Source: Spirochaetia bacterium UBA5763 (GTDB taxonomy: Bacteria > Spirochaetota > UBA4802 > UBA5550). Taken from it: a stretch of 64,000 nucleotides of DNA. Of the stretch, positions 1 to 8,045 are shown one piece after another; the first letter of the stretch is position 1, and the number at the start of each line of letters is the position of its first letter. Made by a program: the position numbers and the translations under genes. The notes below the pieces were generated by a model. That model did not search any database and had not been told where the DNA came from. It saw only the letters and a list, made by a program, of their open reading frames with translations. Location of the stretch: NCBI GenBank assembly GCA_002418835.1, contig DIEX01000034.1:1-64000 (forward strand). Direction: 5' to 3'.

Positions 1-204
1 TTTATTTTCTTTTTGGACACCCCCATTTAGGAAAATACCCCCTTTCTAATGGGATGCCTGCTTTGCAGGCGGGGGATCGTTCAGTTCCGGCTGAGAAAAA
101 TTATATTGTAATGCAGTCGTGGTTTGTAATGTAAAAAACTCCTCCCAATATCCTTTTTAATCTGTGTTCATCTGTGTTGAAAATGTTTATGCTTTTCTCA
201 GTGT
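1..204. other. Non-coding left flank of the IS110 element
   Basis: No gene is visible. A short perfect hairpin lies at 56-70 (GCCTGC, loop TTT, GCAGGC). From about 157 to 204 the sequence has the tandem-like phrase 'atctgtgttcatctgtg' followed by 'ctcagtgt', a type of short repeated sequence that continues beyond the insertion sequence at about 1602 ('gcctctgtggtgat'). I read it as the left half of the target into which the IS inserted. Confidence 0.45.
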
Positions 205-229
205 CCTCCGTTATATGTTATACTAAATG

Positions 230-380
230 TAGAGATATAGATTTTAAGGAATTATATTGATAGCGGGGAGAGCTTTCGACGTCCTGCAATTAAACAATGC
301 TTGAGGCACAACCGCTCCCCCCTATCTTCTGACTGCTTATAGTGGGCAGAAAAACCAATATAAGGGTGCAGCAGAAGAAC
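230..380 (+). ncRNA. Candidate IS110 bridge RNA (seekRNA)
   Basis: The leader between the left end and the transposase folds into two consecutive large stem-loops. Stem 1 pairs 259-270 with 315-326 (11 of 12 bp). Stem 2 pairs 326-336 with 368-377 around one bulged base, and TTATA (337-341) pairs with TATAA (359-363) inside it. Loop 1 contains gaggcaca (303-310), the exact reverse complement of tgtgcctc at the right IS/target junction (1599-1606). Loop 2 contains atagtggg (339-346), identical to the right end of the element (1591-1598). This is the pattern expected of a target-binding and a donor-binding loop. Exact RNA ends are unknown. Confidence 0.65.
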
Positions 381-404
381 TATCAATAACGGAGGTGAAC
401 CATC

Positions 405-1589
405 ATGACATACTACATAGGTATTGATAATTCATCACTCGACCATAAAATACATATATTAAACAACGATGGCAATTTTCATTCACAATTTATTATTGAG
501 AATAACCTTTGTGGTTTTAATAAACTTTATGATCATATTAAAGAATTTAGTGAAATTATGATAGGCTTTGAGTTGCCCCACGGCCCGTTAGTAGATTACC
601 TGAGGAATAAACAGATTACTGTTTATTCTCTTAATCCTCTTAAAATAAAAAGATTTAAAGAAACAAATATTATATCAGGTAATAAGAATGATAATATAGA
701 TGCTGCAGCAATAGCCGAGTATCTCCGTAAGAATTCATCTCAATGCAGGCCGCTGTTTTATAATTCAGAAGATTTAGAAAAGCTTAAAATGCTTTGTATC
801 ATACATCAGCGTATGACAGAAGAGCATGCCAGATATAAAAATAAGCTTCATTTTTCTATAAGACAGTATTTTTATCTACATGAATCATTATTTACAGACT
901 TTGGCTGCACAGTTCAGATTGAAATGCTTATGAAATATCCAACATTCCGAGCTTTGAAGAGTGCCAGTGATGAAGAAATAGAGACGTTCTTAAAAAAACA
1001 TAAATATCGTGTGTTGAATAATATAAGTAAAGTGATTTATAAAATAAGATCTTATAATCAAATTATTTCACCTGAGGTTGAATATGCATATTCTATTGAA
1101 GTAAAAATGCTTTGTGAAGTAATACGTAATATAAAACAAAATCTGAAGGATGTTGAGAAAGAAATGATGTATATTTTTCATAAACATCCATTGGGTCAGA
1201 TTTTTAGTTCATTACCTGGAGCTGGTGTAATTCTTGGTTCAAATCTACTGGCATTATTCGGTGATAATATGTCTCGTTTTGATAATGCTAATCAGGCTCA
1301 ATGCCTTTACGGGACAGCACCTAAAAACTATCAGAGTGGTAATTATCATAAAATAACAATGAGAAAAGCATGCAATAAAAAAGCAAGAGCAGTGTTATTT
1401 AGGTTTGCTTTTACATCATTAAGACTTAGCAAATGGGCAAGAGAATACTATGATGCTCAACGGAAAAAAGGTAAGAGTCATTCTGTTGCAGTAAGAGCAC
1501 TATCTAATAAGTGGATTAAAGTGATATTTAAATTATGGAAAGATGGAATAATTTATCAGGAAGATAAAAAAAATTTAGCCGCTGCTTGA
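405..1589 (+). CDS. IS110-family DEDD transposase (serine/RuvC-like recombinase)
   Basis: A 394-residue protein of normal IS110 length. The N-terminal RuvC-like domain shows the acidic set: D8 in YIGIDNS, the E of GFELPHG near 57, and the Asp residues of NKNDNIDAAA near 95-100. The C-terminal Transposase_20 domain has SLPGAGVILGSNLL, then CLYGTAPKNYQSG with the expected catalytic serine of the QSG motif. The start follows a good ribosome site (GGAGGT, 391-396) immediately after the structured leader. The gene is AT-rich compared with the flanking host genes and looks intact, so the element may be active. The family recombines RNA-guided, with the guide RNA encoded in the same element. Confidence 0.93.
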   Translation: MTYYIGIDNSSLDHKIHILNNDGNFHSQFIIENNLCGFNKLYDHIKEFSEIMIGFELPHGPLVDYLRNKQITVYSLNPLKIKRFKETNIISGNKNDNIDAAAIAEYLRKNSSQCRPLFYNSEDLEKLKMLCIIHQRMTEEHARYKNKLHFSIRQYFYLHESLFTDFGCTVQIEMLMKYPTFRALKSASDEEIETFLKKHKYRVLNNISKVIYKIRSYNQIISPEVEYAYSIEVKMLCEVIRNIKQNLKDVEKEMMYIFHKHPLGQIFSSLPGAGVILGSNLLALFGDNMSRFDNANQAQCLYGTAPKNYQSGNYHKITMRKACNKKARAVLFRFAFTSLRLSKWAREYYDAQRKKGKSHSVAVRALSNKWIKVIFKLWKDGIIYQEDKKNLAAA

Positions 1590-1634
1590 CATAGTGGGTG
1601 TGCCTCTGTGGTGATCTTTTGTTATTTTTTCTTA

Positions 1635-1651
1635 GCGCCTTTGCAGGAGAT
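1635..1651 (+). repeat. 17-bp direct repeat, copy 1 (left of the TA pair)
   Basis: gcgcctttgcaggagat occurs here and again at 2426-2442, so the two copies bracket the vapC/vapB-like pair. The phrase resembles the same dispersed repeat type seen at the IS110 target site. Confidence 0.75.
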
Positions 1652-1668
1652 CTGAATAGTTAAGGCTT

Positions 1669-2070
1669 TTATTGAGTCTGCTTGTCCCAGAGTCTCAAGC
1701 CGGGTATATTTTTAAAGTGTTCATCATAAGTTATCAGCACAGAGCCGGTTTCCATTGCATGGGCTGCAATCCAGACATCATTGTTGGGGATAGGTGTGCC
1801 TGATTTTTTTAATGTATTTTTAATCAAAGCAAAAACTTCGGATGTTTCCAATGTCGCGTCCAGGATAAGAACTGTAGGTTTATCAAGAAATTTATGCAGA
1901 ATATCCCTGTTTTTTGTTTCTTTAATCCCCCCTTTAAAGCCTGTGAAAAGTTCACCAATAACTATAATAGACATGTAAACAGTATCAGCTCCGGAGAGAA
2001 CATTTAAAATTTTCTCATCACCTTTAAGAAATGCACTATAAGCATTTGTATCCAGTAAAATTTTTTTCAT
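1669..2070 (-). CDS. VapC-like PIN-domain toxin (putative RNase)
   Basis: A 133-residue single-domain PIN protein. It opens with ILLDTNAYSAFL (first catalytic Asp), has GELFTGF with the conserved Glu near 40, and carries PNNDVWIAAHAM and TYDEHFKNIPGL with the distal acidic residues. These form the Mg2+-dependent endoribonuclease site of VapC/FitB toxins. The gene overlaps the upstream antitoxin gene by 4 bp (ATGA), the usual coupled arrangement. The target RNA cannot be told from sequence. Length and motifs are complete, so the toxin should be functional. Confidence 0.88.
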   Translation of the reverse strand: MKKILLDTNAYSAFLKGDEKILNVLSGADTVYMSIIVIGELFTGFKGGIKETKNRDILHKFLDKPTVLILDATLETSEVFALIKNTLKKSGTPIPNNDVWIAAHAMETGSVLITYDEHFKNIPGLRLWDKQTQ

Positions 2071-2321
2071 TTCCAGTCCTGCTTATCTATCTGATTGAAC
2101 GAAGAGGTTTCCTTTCGGAACTCCTCGGCATCTTTTTCTGTCCATATTCCGAACAGGTCTATGAAGTCAGATTTATGATCAGGCCGGTTTTTACTCAAAC
2201 CCAGTGCCTCTTTCAGAAGTGTCTGTATTGTTTTGTTTAAGCTTGTGCCGTGCTTTCCGGCCCTTTCTTTTATGCGCTTCTCGAGTGTGTCGTCAAGGTT
2301 ATGGATTGTTATTGATTTCAT
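2067..2321 (-). CDS. Ribbon-helix-helix antitoxin (VapB/FitA-like)
   Basis: An 84-residue protein with an N-terminal ribbon-helix-helix DNA-binding motif (KSITIHNLDDTLEKRIKER...TSLNKTIQTLLKEAL, residues 2-42) and a polar C-terminal tail (residues 50-84, IDLFGIWTEKDAEEF) of the kind that covers the PIN active site. It precedes the PIN toxin and overlaps it by 4 bp. FitA-type antitoxins repress their own operon through this fold, so autoregulation from the 2322-2564 intergenic region is likely but not shown. Confidence 0.85.
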   Translation of the reverse strand: MKSITIHNLDDTLEKRIKERAGKHGTSLNKTIQTLLKEALGLSKNRPDHKSDFIDLFGIWTEKDAEEFRKETSSFNQIDKQDWK

Positions 2322-2425
2322 TACGTTCCTCTTTGAACCAATAAATGGTTATTTATGGTTCAATTTATTATATTAAGCAGATAAATTCAAGTTTATTACG
2401 GAATAATTTCGATAAAATTTTCCCC

Positions 2426-2442
2426 GCGCCTTTGCAGGAGAT
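2426..2442 (+). repeat. 17-bp direct repeat, copy 2 (right of the TA pair)
   Basis: Exact second copy of the sequence at 1635-1651, 791 bp away. The segment between the copies holds the toxin-antitoxin operon. Confidence 0.75.
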
Positions 2443-2564
2443 ATTATCAATATTCATTAAACATAATGTTCTTGCCACACCTCAGAAAATGTGTGTAATA
2501 AAAATGAATAATTGAATGATTCTTTCTTGTTTTACTACCGATTTAATAATATACGATAAATTAT

Positions 2565-4874
2565 ATGAATATAAAAAGATTAATCAAAGGGGAGAGTGCC
2601 TCCGGCATTGATTACTCCTCCATAGAGATACTCGAGATCCGCGGCGCTAAGATTTTCATCGGGGTTACAGCTCTGACATCCGCCATAGGCTTTATCTTTC
2701 AGGCTCTTGCGGGGCACGGTTTAAGAATACTCCTCCCTACGGTTTTTTTATATACCATTGCGATTTTTTTTGCTTACAGGCTTTACCGGAGGAGGAAGAG
2801 GCGTGCCGATATAAGGCTGTACGCGGTGGCAGTGGGGATTATTATGTTTCTTATTCCGATAATTGCCCGGTTTAACTACGGGTTTAATATTAACTGGCTC
2901 TACGCGGCGCAGTGTAACCATATTAACTGGCTCCTCGCGGCAAACCTCATTGCTTTCCAGTTTCTTTATAATAAACGTTTATATCGAATAATGATCTTTT
3001 CGGTTCTGCTGAGTATTATCTTTTTTTATCTCTTCGCGTGGCATATGGGAGTGCCGATGCCCTTTTTTACTTATACAGATGGTGTTGTGAATCATGGTGT
3101 GATGAGCTCCCGTGAAATATACACTATCCTTATGATATGCATTGTGGCTTATCTTTCATATAGAAATATCCCGGAAATTGAGCAGTTCGATCTTCTGACA
3201 AAGCAGCAGGCCGGTATTATTAAAGATCAGGCGGAGGAGGAAGCCCGTAAGGCCGAAGAGATTCAGAGTCAGTACGAGGAGCTTGAGGCTCAGTATGAAG
3301 AGATTGAGCAGATGAACCAGGAGATGGCTGCCGCGCAGAGCGAGATTATGGAGATAAACAGCTCACTCAACCGCGAGAAGGAGAAGCTTGCGGCAACCAT
3401 AAAGAGTATAGCCCAGGGAATAATCGAAGTAGATACTTTATTCAATATCAAACTGATAAATGACAGGGCTTCTTCAATACTCAGGCTCAACCCTGACCGT
3501 GCCATGGGTAAAAATCTGCAGAATATTCTTAAGCTCAGTCTTCCGGGAAATATATCAATCAATTTAGCAGAGAAAGATTTTCTGAACGGCCATGTTTTTT
3601 ATGATCTTTATAATCCGGCAGTGCTGCAGTTTCCTGATGAAAGCAGGGATATTACTTTAAGGTCTGCTCCTCTGCGGATAGAGTGGGGCGTGGTTTACGG
3701 TTATGTAATGATCATTGATGACGTGACAGAGCTAAAGAAGATGAAAGAGCATATTATAAACTCATCGAAGCTGGAGTCTCTCGGTATTTTTGCCGGAGGG
3801 ATTGCCCATGATATTAATAATTTTTTTACAGGGATGCTGGGCTGCATTGCTCTGGGGAGGAAATCTCTTGCGGGTAGCGAAAGCAGCGCAGTAAAATATC
3901 TTGATGATGCTGAATCCACTGCTTTAAAAGCGCGGGGTCTTGCCGAACAACTCCTCACATTTGCTAAAGGAGGGGAGCCTGTAAAACGTATTATTTCAGT
4001 GACTGATATGCTTAATCTTTCGGCTGATTTTATTTTAAGCGGCACAAGAATTACATGCAGCAGAAATCTTTCTCCTGACCTGAAATTTATTGAAGCAGAT
4101 GAGACTCAGATATCACAGGTTGTTAATAATATTCTCCTCAATGCTGTGCAGGCGATGCAGGCCGGTGGCGAGATAATAATATCAGCGGAAAATGTTACCC
4201 TGGGGCATGGGAATGCTTATGCGATCCCTGATGGTGAATATGTTGAAGTAACTTTTGAAGATCAGGGGCCGGGGATTGACGGTGATGTCCTGGCGCGTAT
4301 TTTTGATCCTTTTTTTACCACAAAGAGCGACGGTTCGGGTCTGGGTCTCTCTGTGGCATATTCTGTTGTGAGGAAACATGGCGGCGGAATTACAGCATAC
4401 AATAGCAGCAGGGGAGCTGTTTTCAGATTTGTTATTCCGGCTTCTGATTCTGAACCTGGAGTTTCTGAAAACAGATGCATAGATGAAGTCTGTTTTTCAG
4501 GTAAAGTTCTTCTGATGGATGATGATGGTATGATCCGTATGGTGGGGGAGGAGCTGTTGAGCTCATTCGGATTTGATGTAGTCTCCGCTTCTGAGGGTGA
4601 AAGCGCTGTTGAGCTTTTCAGACGGGAGATTGAAGCAGGGGGCTCTTTTAAATTTGTTGTGCTTGATCTTACTATTAAGGGTGGGGCAGGGGGGCTTGAA
4701 ACTTTCCGGGAGATGAGGAAAATTGATCCGGGAGTCACGGGCATTGTTTCAAGCGGTTATTCTCATGATCCTGTAATGTCAAACTTCATGGATTACGGAT
4801 TTGCAGCTGTTCTTAAAAAACCTTATAATTTTGATGAACTGAGAGATATAATTTCGCGCATAGTTTCATCATAG
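2565..4874 (+). CDS. Membrane hybrid histidine kinase (6 TM, PAS, HisKA, HATPase, receiver)
   Basis: A 769-residue sensor. About six transmembrane helices fill residues 28-200. A coiled coil (about 210-275, rich in Glu and Gln) leads to a PAS domain (about 276-395). The H-box is SLGIFAGGIAHDINNF with phospho-acceptor His415. The ATPase has NNILLNAVQAM (N box), DQGPGID (G1) and GSGLGLS (G2). A receiver domain (about 645-769) carries the acidic cluster MDDD, phospho-Asp701 in VVLDLTI and the conserved Lys near 751. No partner response regulator or output gene is adjacent, so the stimulus and output are unknown. An 11-residue stretch of the membrane region is duplicated (near 109-128). Confidence 0.9.
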   Translation: MNIKRLIKGESASGIDYSSIEILEIRGAKIFIGVTALTSAIGFIFQALAGHGLRILLPTVFLYTIAIFFAYRLYRRRKRRADIRLYAVAVGIIMFLIPIIARFNYGFNINWLYAAQCNHINWLLAANLIAFQFLYNKRLYRIMIFSVLLSIIFFYLFAWHMGVPMPFFTYTDGVVNHGVMSSREIYTILMICIVAYLSYRNIPEIEQFDLLTKQQAGIIKDQAEEEARKAEEIQSQYEELEAQYEEIEQMNQEMAAAQSEIMEINSSLNREKEKLAATIKSIAQGIIEVDTLFNIKLINDRASSILRLNPDRAMGKNLQNILKLSLPGNISINLAEKDFLNGHVFYDLYNPAVLQFPDESRDITLRSAPLRIEWGVVYGYVMIIDDVTELKKMKEHIINSSKLESLGIFAGGIAHDINNFFTGMLGCIALGRKSLAGSESSAVKYLDDAESTALKARGLAEQLLTFAKGGEPVKRIISVTDMLNLSADFILSGTRITCSRNLSPDLKFIEADETQISQVVNNILLNAVQAMQAGGEIIISAENVTLGHGNAYAIPDGEYVEVTFEDQGPGIDGDVLARIFDPFFTTKSDGSGLGLSVAYSVVRKHGGGITAYNSSRGAVFRFVIPASDSEPGVSENRCIDEVCFSGKVLLMDDDGMIRMVGEELLSSFGFDVVSASEGESAVELFRREIEAGGSFKFVVLDLTIKGGAGGLETFREMRKIDPGVTGIVSSGYSHDPVMSNFMDYGFAAVLKKPYNFDELRDIISRIVSS

Positions 4875-4891
4875 GAGAGTGCTGCACAGTT

Positions 4892-5140
4892 CTATACAGC
4901 GGAATTCTTTTTCTCCTCTTTCTCCATTACTTCATAATACTCTTTCCATGTCTCTTCTATCTCGCGGGCCTGTTCCTCATCGAGCTTTTCTATTACAAAT
5001 CCCGCGTGCACCAGAACTTTATCATTCTCTTTGAGATCCGGCATCATGGCGTAATTAACAGATGTTTCAACTCCGTTGGCTGTTGCTATGGCATAGTTCC
5101 CTTCAAATCTTGTTATTGTCATAGGTATTGCAAGGCACAT
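4892..5140 (-). CDS. hypC: HypC, [NiFe]-hydrogenase maturation chaperone
   Basis: An 82-residue HypC/HupF-family protein starting MCLAIPM. Cys2 is the residue that holds the Fe(CN)2CO precursor with HypD before transfer to the hydrogenase large subunit. I start at the ATG ending at 5140, because aaggag lies seven bases upstream and Cys must follow the initiator Met; an in-frame ATG five codons earlier would bury it. HypC follows hypD and hypE on the same strand but is separated from hypE by a 0.5-kb inverted-repeat unit. No hydrogenase structural gene is in the window. Confidence 0.93.
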   Translation of the reverse strand: MCLAIPMTITRFEGNYAIATANGVETSVNYAMMPDLKENDKVLVHAGFVIEKLDEEQAREIEETWKEYYEVMEKEEKKNSAV

Positions 5141-5169
5141 ATTGTTCTCCTTCATATGATTGTCGGGCT

Positions 5170-5637
5170 GTCATTTCGAACCCTTTTCAATTCTTCGGGT
5201 GAGAAATCTCTTTTTAATTTCACATCCATTCATCACTGAGATCTTTCCATTCAGAATTAATTGTGTTTATTAAATTCTCTTTTTTTTCTCTACGCCATTT
5301 CTTGATTTCTTTTTCTCTTAAAATAGCGCTTTTAATGTTTTCTGTTTCTTCAAAATATATAAGTTTATTTACATTATATTTTTCTGTAAAACCTTCAATA
5401 AGCTTATTTTGTGCTCGAAAAGTCTTCTCGGTAAATTATTTGTTACTCCAACATATAGAACTCTATTGTTTTTGTTCGCTAATATGTATACATAAAATTT
5501 AGAATTATTATTCATAAGTGACTATAACAATTATTAATTAAACAAGAATATTAATCTGTCATATCGAAAAATGCTATAGCGACTGAGAAACCTGTTTTAA
5601 ATTAAATTAGAGATTTCTCACATTCGTTCGAAATGAC
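5170..5637. mobile_element. Inverted-repeat unit carrying a GIY-YIG relic, inserted between hypE and hypC
   Basis: The ends are a 12-bp perfect inverted repeat (gtcatttcgaac at 5170-5181, its complement at 5626-5637) followed inward by a second pair (gagaaatctc at 5201-5210, gagatttctc at 5610-5619) and AT-rich arms. Between the arms lies a GIY-YIG endonuclease reading frame. The whole is AT-rich and fits exactly into the gap between hypE (ending 5654) and hypC. I infer a MITE-like or endonuclease-mobilised unit; no target duplication was identified. Confidence 0.6.
5220..5515 (-). pseudogene. GIY-YIG endonuclease, frameshifted
   Basis: Read on the minus strand from the ATG at 5515, the protein begins MNNNSKFYVYILANKNN, with the GIY-YIG type motif YVYIL...LYVGVTNNL and RRLFEHK. 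At about 5407-5410 a run of four A where five are needed shifts the frame. After restoring one base, the reading continues as NKLIEGFTEKYNVNKLIYF and EKEIKKWRREKK to a stop at 5220, about 98 residues in all. The family is the short UvrC-like/YhbQ-type nuclease common in repeat-bounded units. A sequencing error in the homopolymer would also explain the shift. Confidence 0.8.
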
Positions 5638-5653
5638 GTTACCTGAACTCTCC

Positions 5654-6655
5654 TCAGCAGATCCTCGGAAGCTGCTCTTCAACCAGTAACGGAAGAAGTC
5701 TTTTACCTCCGATAAAAGTTTCTACATAAACTTTACCCGGATACACTGAATCTATTTGACCAATTATTGCGGCATTTTTTCCGTATTCAGATTTTTTAAG
5801 TTCAGCTGTGATCCCCTCTGCTGAAGCTGAATCAGCAATTATAACAATCTTCCCTTCATTGGCAACATAGAGAGGATCAAGTCCTAAAATTCCGCAGATC
5901 CCTTTTACCTCATCCGCAACAGGTATTTCCTCTTCAATGAGTTTTGCCGAGAAATTCATTCCTGCAGTGATTTCATTCATTACAGATGCAACTCCTCCCC
6001 TTGTGGCATCACGCATAAATTTTATGCTTCCGGGAAATTTTTCTGTTACACTATCTATCATTTTATTCAGCGGAGCGCAGTCTGATTTAAGCGCACTGGA
6101 AAAATTCAGGTTATTCCGCAGTGACATTATTGTAATACCGTGGTCTCCTGCTGTTCCGCTTAGAATAATTTTATCACCTGTTTCAATTGGCTTCCGCTGA
6201 AGCGGGTTTCTGAAAACTCCTATACCTGATGTGTTAATATATATTCTGTCACCCTTTCCATTTGGAACAACTTTTGTGTCTCCGGTTACAATTTTTATAT
6301 CAGCAGAATCAGCAGATTCTTTCATGGATATAAGAATTCTCTCAAATTCATCAAAACCGAAGCCCTCCTCAAGTATCAGTGCGCATGAAAGATATTCCGG
6401 TTTGGCGCCCATAACCGCAAGGTCATTCACTGTTCCATTTACCGCGAGTTTTCCAATGTCACCGCCGGGGAAGAATATCGGTGTTACAGTGTATGAATCT
6501 GTGGTGAAGGCAATTTTGCCACCTTCTATTTCAAGAACGGCAGAATCATCTATCTGTATAGAGTCCCTTCCGAGAATCTCCTTTATCATTCCGGAGATCA
6601 TGTCGTTCATCAGCTTTCCGCCGCTTCCGTGGCCGGGGAGTATTTTTTTTGTCAT
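5654..6655 (-). CDS. hypE: HypE, carbamoyl-dehydrating enzyme of [NiFe]-hydrogenase maturation
   Basis: A 333-residue PurM/AIRS-like ATPase. HypE takes a carbamoyl group from HypF on its C-terminal cysteine and dehydrates it to thiocyanate, the source of the cyanide ligands. The N-terminal GHGSGGKL motif, the DDSAVL and FTTDSYTV segments and the terminal PRIC with the acceptor Cys are all present. I start at MTKKILPGHG because ggagaaga precedes it and its ATG overlaps the hypD stop by one base (TAATG); the open frame upstream lies inside hypD. HypF, HypA and HypB are not in the window. Confidence 0.95.
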   Translation of the reverse strand: MTKKILPGHGSGGKLMNDMISGMIKEILGRDSIQIDDSAVLEIEGGKIAFTTDSYTVTPIFFPGGDIGKLAVNGTVNDLAVMGAKPEYLSCALILEEGFGFDEFERILISMKESADSADIKIVTGDTKVVPNGKGDRIYINTSGIGVFRNPLQRKPIETGDKIILSGTAGDHGITIMSLRNNLNFSSALKSDCAPLNKMIDSVTEKFPGSIKFMRDATRGGVASVMNEITAGMNFSAKLIEEEIPVADEVKGICGILGLDPLYVANEGKIVIIADSASAEGITAELKKSEYGKNAAIIGQIDSVYPGKVYVETFIGGKRLLPLLVEEQLPRIC

Positions 6656-7722
6656 TATCTTCTCCAGTATTTGTAATAGGCGGAGCATGGACCTTCTGAG
6701 GAGACCATGCAGGGGCCCACTGCGTTTTCGGGTGTGCATACTTTATCAAAGAGCGGGCATTCAGGGGGAGTGATAATTCCACGCAGGAGATCTCCGCATC
6801 GGCAGCCGGGATGTTCCTTCACCGGTGGAGGAGTTGCCGGGAACTTGCGTTCTGCGTCGTATCGGGAATACTGAGATTTAATTTTAAGTCCGCTCCCGGG
6901 GATATCTCCGATTCCCCTCCAGACAGATGATGTAACATCAAAAACCTGTTCTATGATCCTCATGGCATGCTCATTGCCGTTTTCTCTGACTACTATACGG
7001 TATTCGTTCTTTACAGATTTTTCATCTTTCTCAAGGAGGTCAATCAGTGATAAAACACCTGTTATAAGGTCGCAGGCATCAAACCCCGTGATTACGCCGG
7101 GCTTTCCGTATTTATCAGCAATGAAGTCCCATGGTTTTCTTCCTATTATTGCGCTTACATGCCCCGGAATAATGAATCCGTCTATCTTCACCTCGTCAGC
7201 ATTAATAAGAGCTTCAACCGCAGGGGGAGTCAGCTTGTTGCATGAAAGGAGCGAAAAATTTTTTACCCCCTGTTTCTCAGCCTCCAGTATCGCAATGGCT
7301 TCAGATGGAGCAGTAGTTTCAAATCCCACACTCAGGAAAACAACCTCCCGTCCGGGATTATCATTCGCGAGCTTGACAGCATCAAGAGGTGAGTATACTA
7401 TCCGTATATCCATCCCATCAGCTTTCTCCTTTGCCAGTGAACTGTATGACGAAGGTACTTTAATCATGTCGCCGAAAGTTGCCACTATTACATCATAATC
7501 CCTTGCTATTGTAATGGCAAGATCAAGAAAAGCGTTGGGTGTTACGCAAACCGGGCATCCGGGGCCGTCTATAAGGCTGAGCCCTTCCGGGAAAAGATCT
7601 TTCACCCCGGTTTTAAAAAATTCGGCTGTGTGGGTGCCGCACACTTCCATGATACGGAGTTCTTTTTTAAGTTTCCTGTTTTTTAAGAGTTCCGCCAGTT
7701 TTTTTACAAGCTCTTTATTCAT
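6655..7722 (-). CDS. hypD: HypD, Fe(CN)2CO assembly scaffold
   Basis: A protein of about 355 residues. HypD is an iron-sulfur protein that forms a complex with HypC and HypE and builds the Fe(CN)2CO unit. The family motifs are present: MEVCGTHT (catalytic Cys), DGPGCPVCVTP, GFETTAPS, the GHVSAIIG segment, and the C-terminal cysteine set in HPGCRCGDLLRG, PPECPLF, KVCTPENAVGPCMVSSEGPC that holds the [4Fe-4S] cluster. The ATG at 7722 is preferred over a GTG six bases upstream because aggga is about nine bases from it. Translation is coupled to hypE. Confidence 0.95.
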   Translation of the reverse strand: MNKELVKKLAELLKNRKLKKELRIMEVCGTHTAEFFKTGVKDLFPEGLSLIDGPGCPVCVTPNAFLDLAITIARDYDVIVATFGDMIKVPSSYSSLAKEKADGMDIRIVYSPLDAVKLANDNPGREVVFLSVGFETTAPSEAIAILEAEKQGVKNFSLLSCNKLTPPAVEALINADEVKIDGFIIPGHVSAIIGRKPWDFIADKYGKPGVITGFDACDLITGVLSLIDLLEKDEKSVKNEYRIVVRENGNEHAMRIIEQVFDVTSSVWRGIGDIPGSGLKIKSQYSRYDAERKFPATPPPVKEHPGCRCGDLLRGIITPPECPLFDKVCTPENAVGPCMVSSEGPCSAYYKYWRR

Positions 7723-8045
7723 AGGCACCGTTCCCTGTAATTTTGTGCATTATTCATTTTAATGTATTTCAGTGCTCTCACTTTTGCTCTAAAAGCGGTA
7801 TAGCGGCCGGCTGTTGTTTACCAGCTTTAACAGAACTTCAACCTGCAAAAAAAAGTTGATTTAAAATATACCGGTGATAGATGCTGTCATAGTTAAATAG
7901 CCTGCTCGTTTTATGTCAATAATAATGGATAGTGTTCATTGTAATTATTAAGTTAAGTTTCCCTTAAAACTCTTTATGTCTTAAATTGTCTCGGTATCTT
8001 ATGTGCTGATTTTTATATGTAAATTGCTGGAGGTTTATACTATAT
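7723..8045. other. Divergent intergenic region, hypD and membrane protein
   Basis: It separates leftward hypD from the rightward gene at 8046. A ribosome site (ggagg, 8030-8034) precedes the latter. The rest is AT-rich and should hold both promoters, but I see no convincing -35/-10 pair, hairpin or repeat. Confidence 0.5.

Larger units (their letters stand above)
205..1601 (+). mobile_element. IS110-family insertion sequence
   Basis: About 1.4 kb holding one DEDD transposase gene and a structured non-coding leader. There are no terminal inverted repeats, as expected for IS110. The boundaries are inferred: the left flank ends in cagtgt (199-204) and the right flank has gtgtg (1598-1602), so a GTGT core is shared and the joined target would read ctcagtgtgcctctgtgg, a plausible uninterrupted repeat. 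A second possible core is cctc (205-208 and 1603-1606). The ends are therefore uncertain by a few bases. Confidence 0.7.

Noticed and set aside
5654..6739. Longer upstream start for hypE
   Set aside because: The extra 28 residues lie inside hypD, have no family match and no ribosome site; the coupled ATG at 6655 is better.
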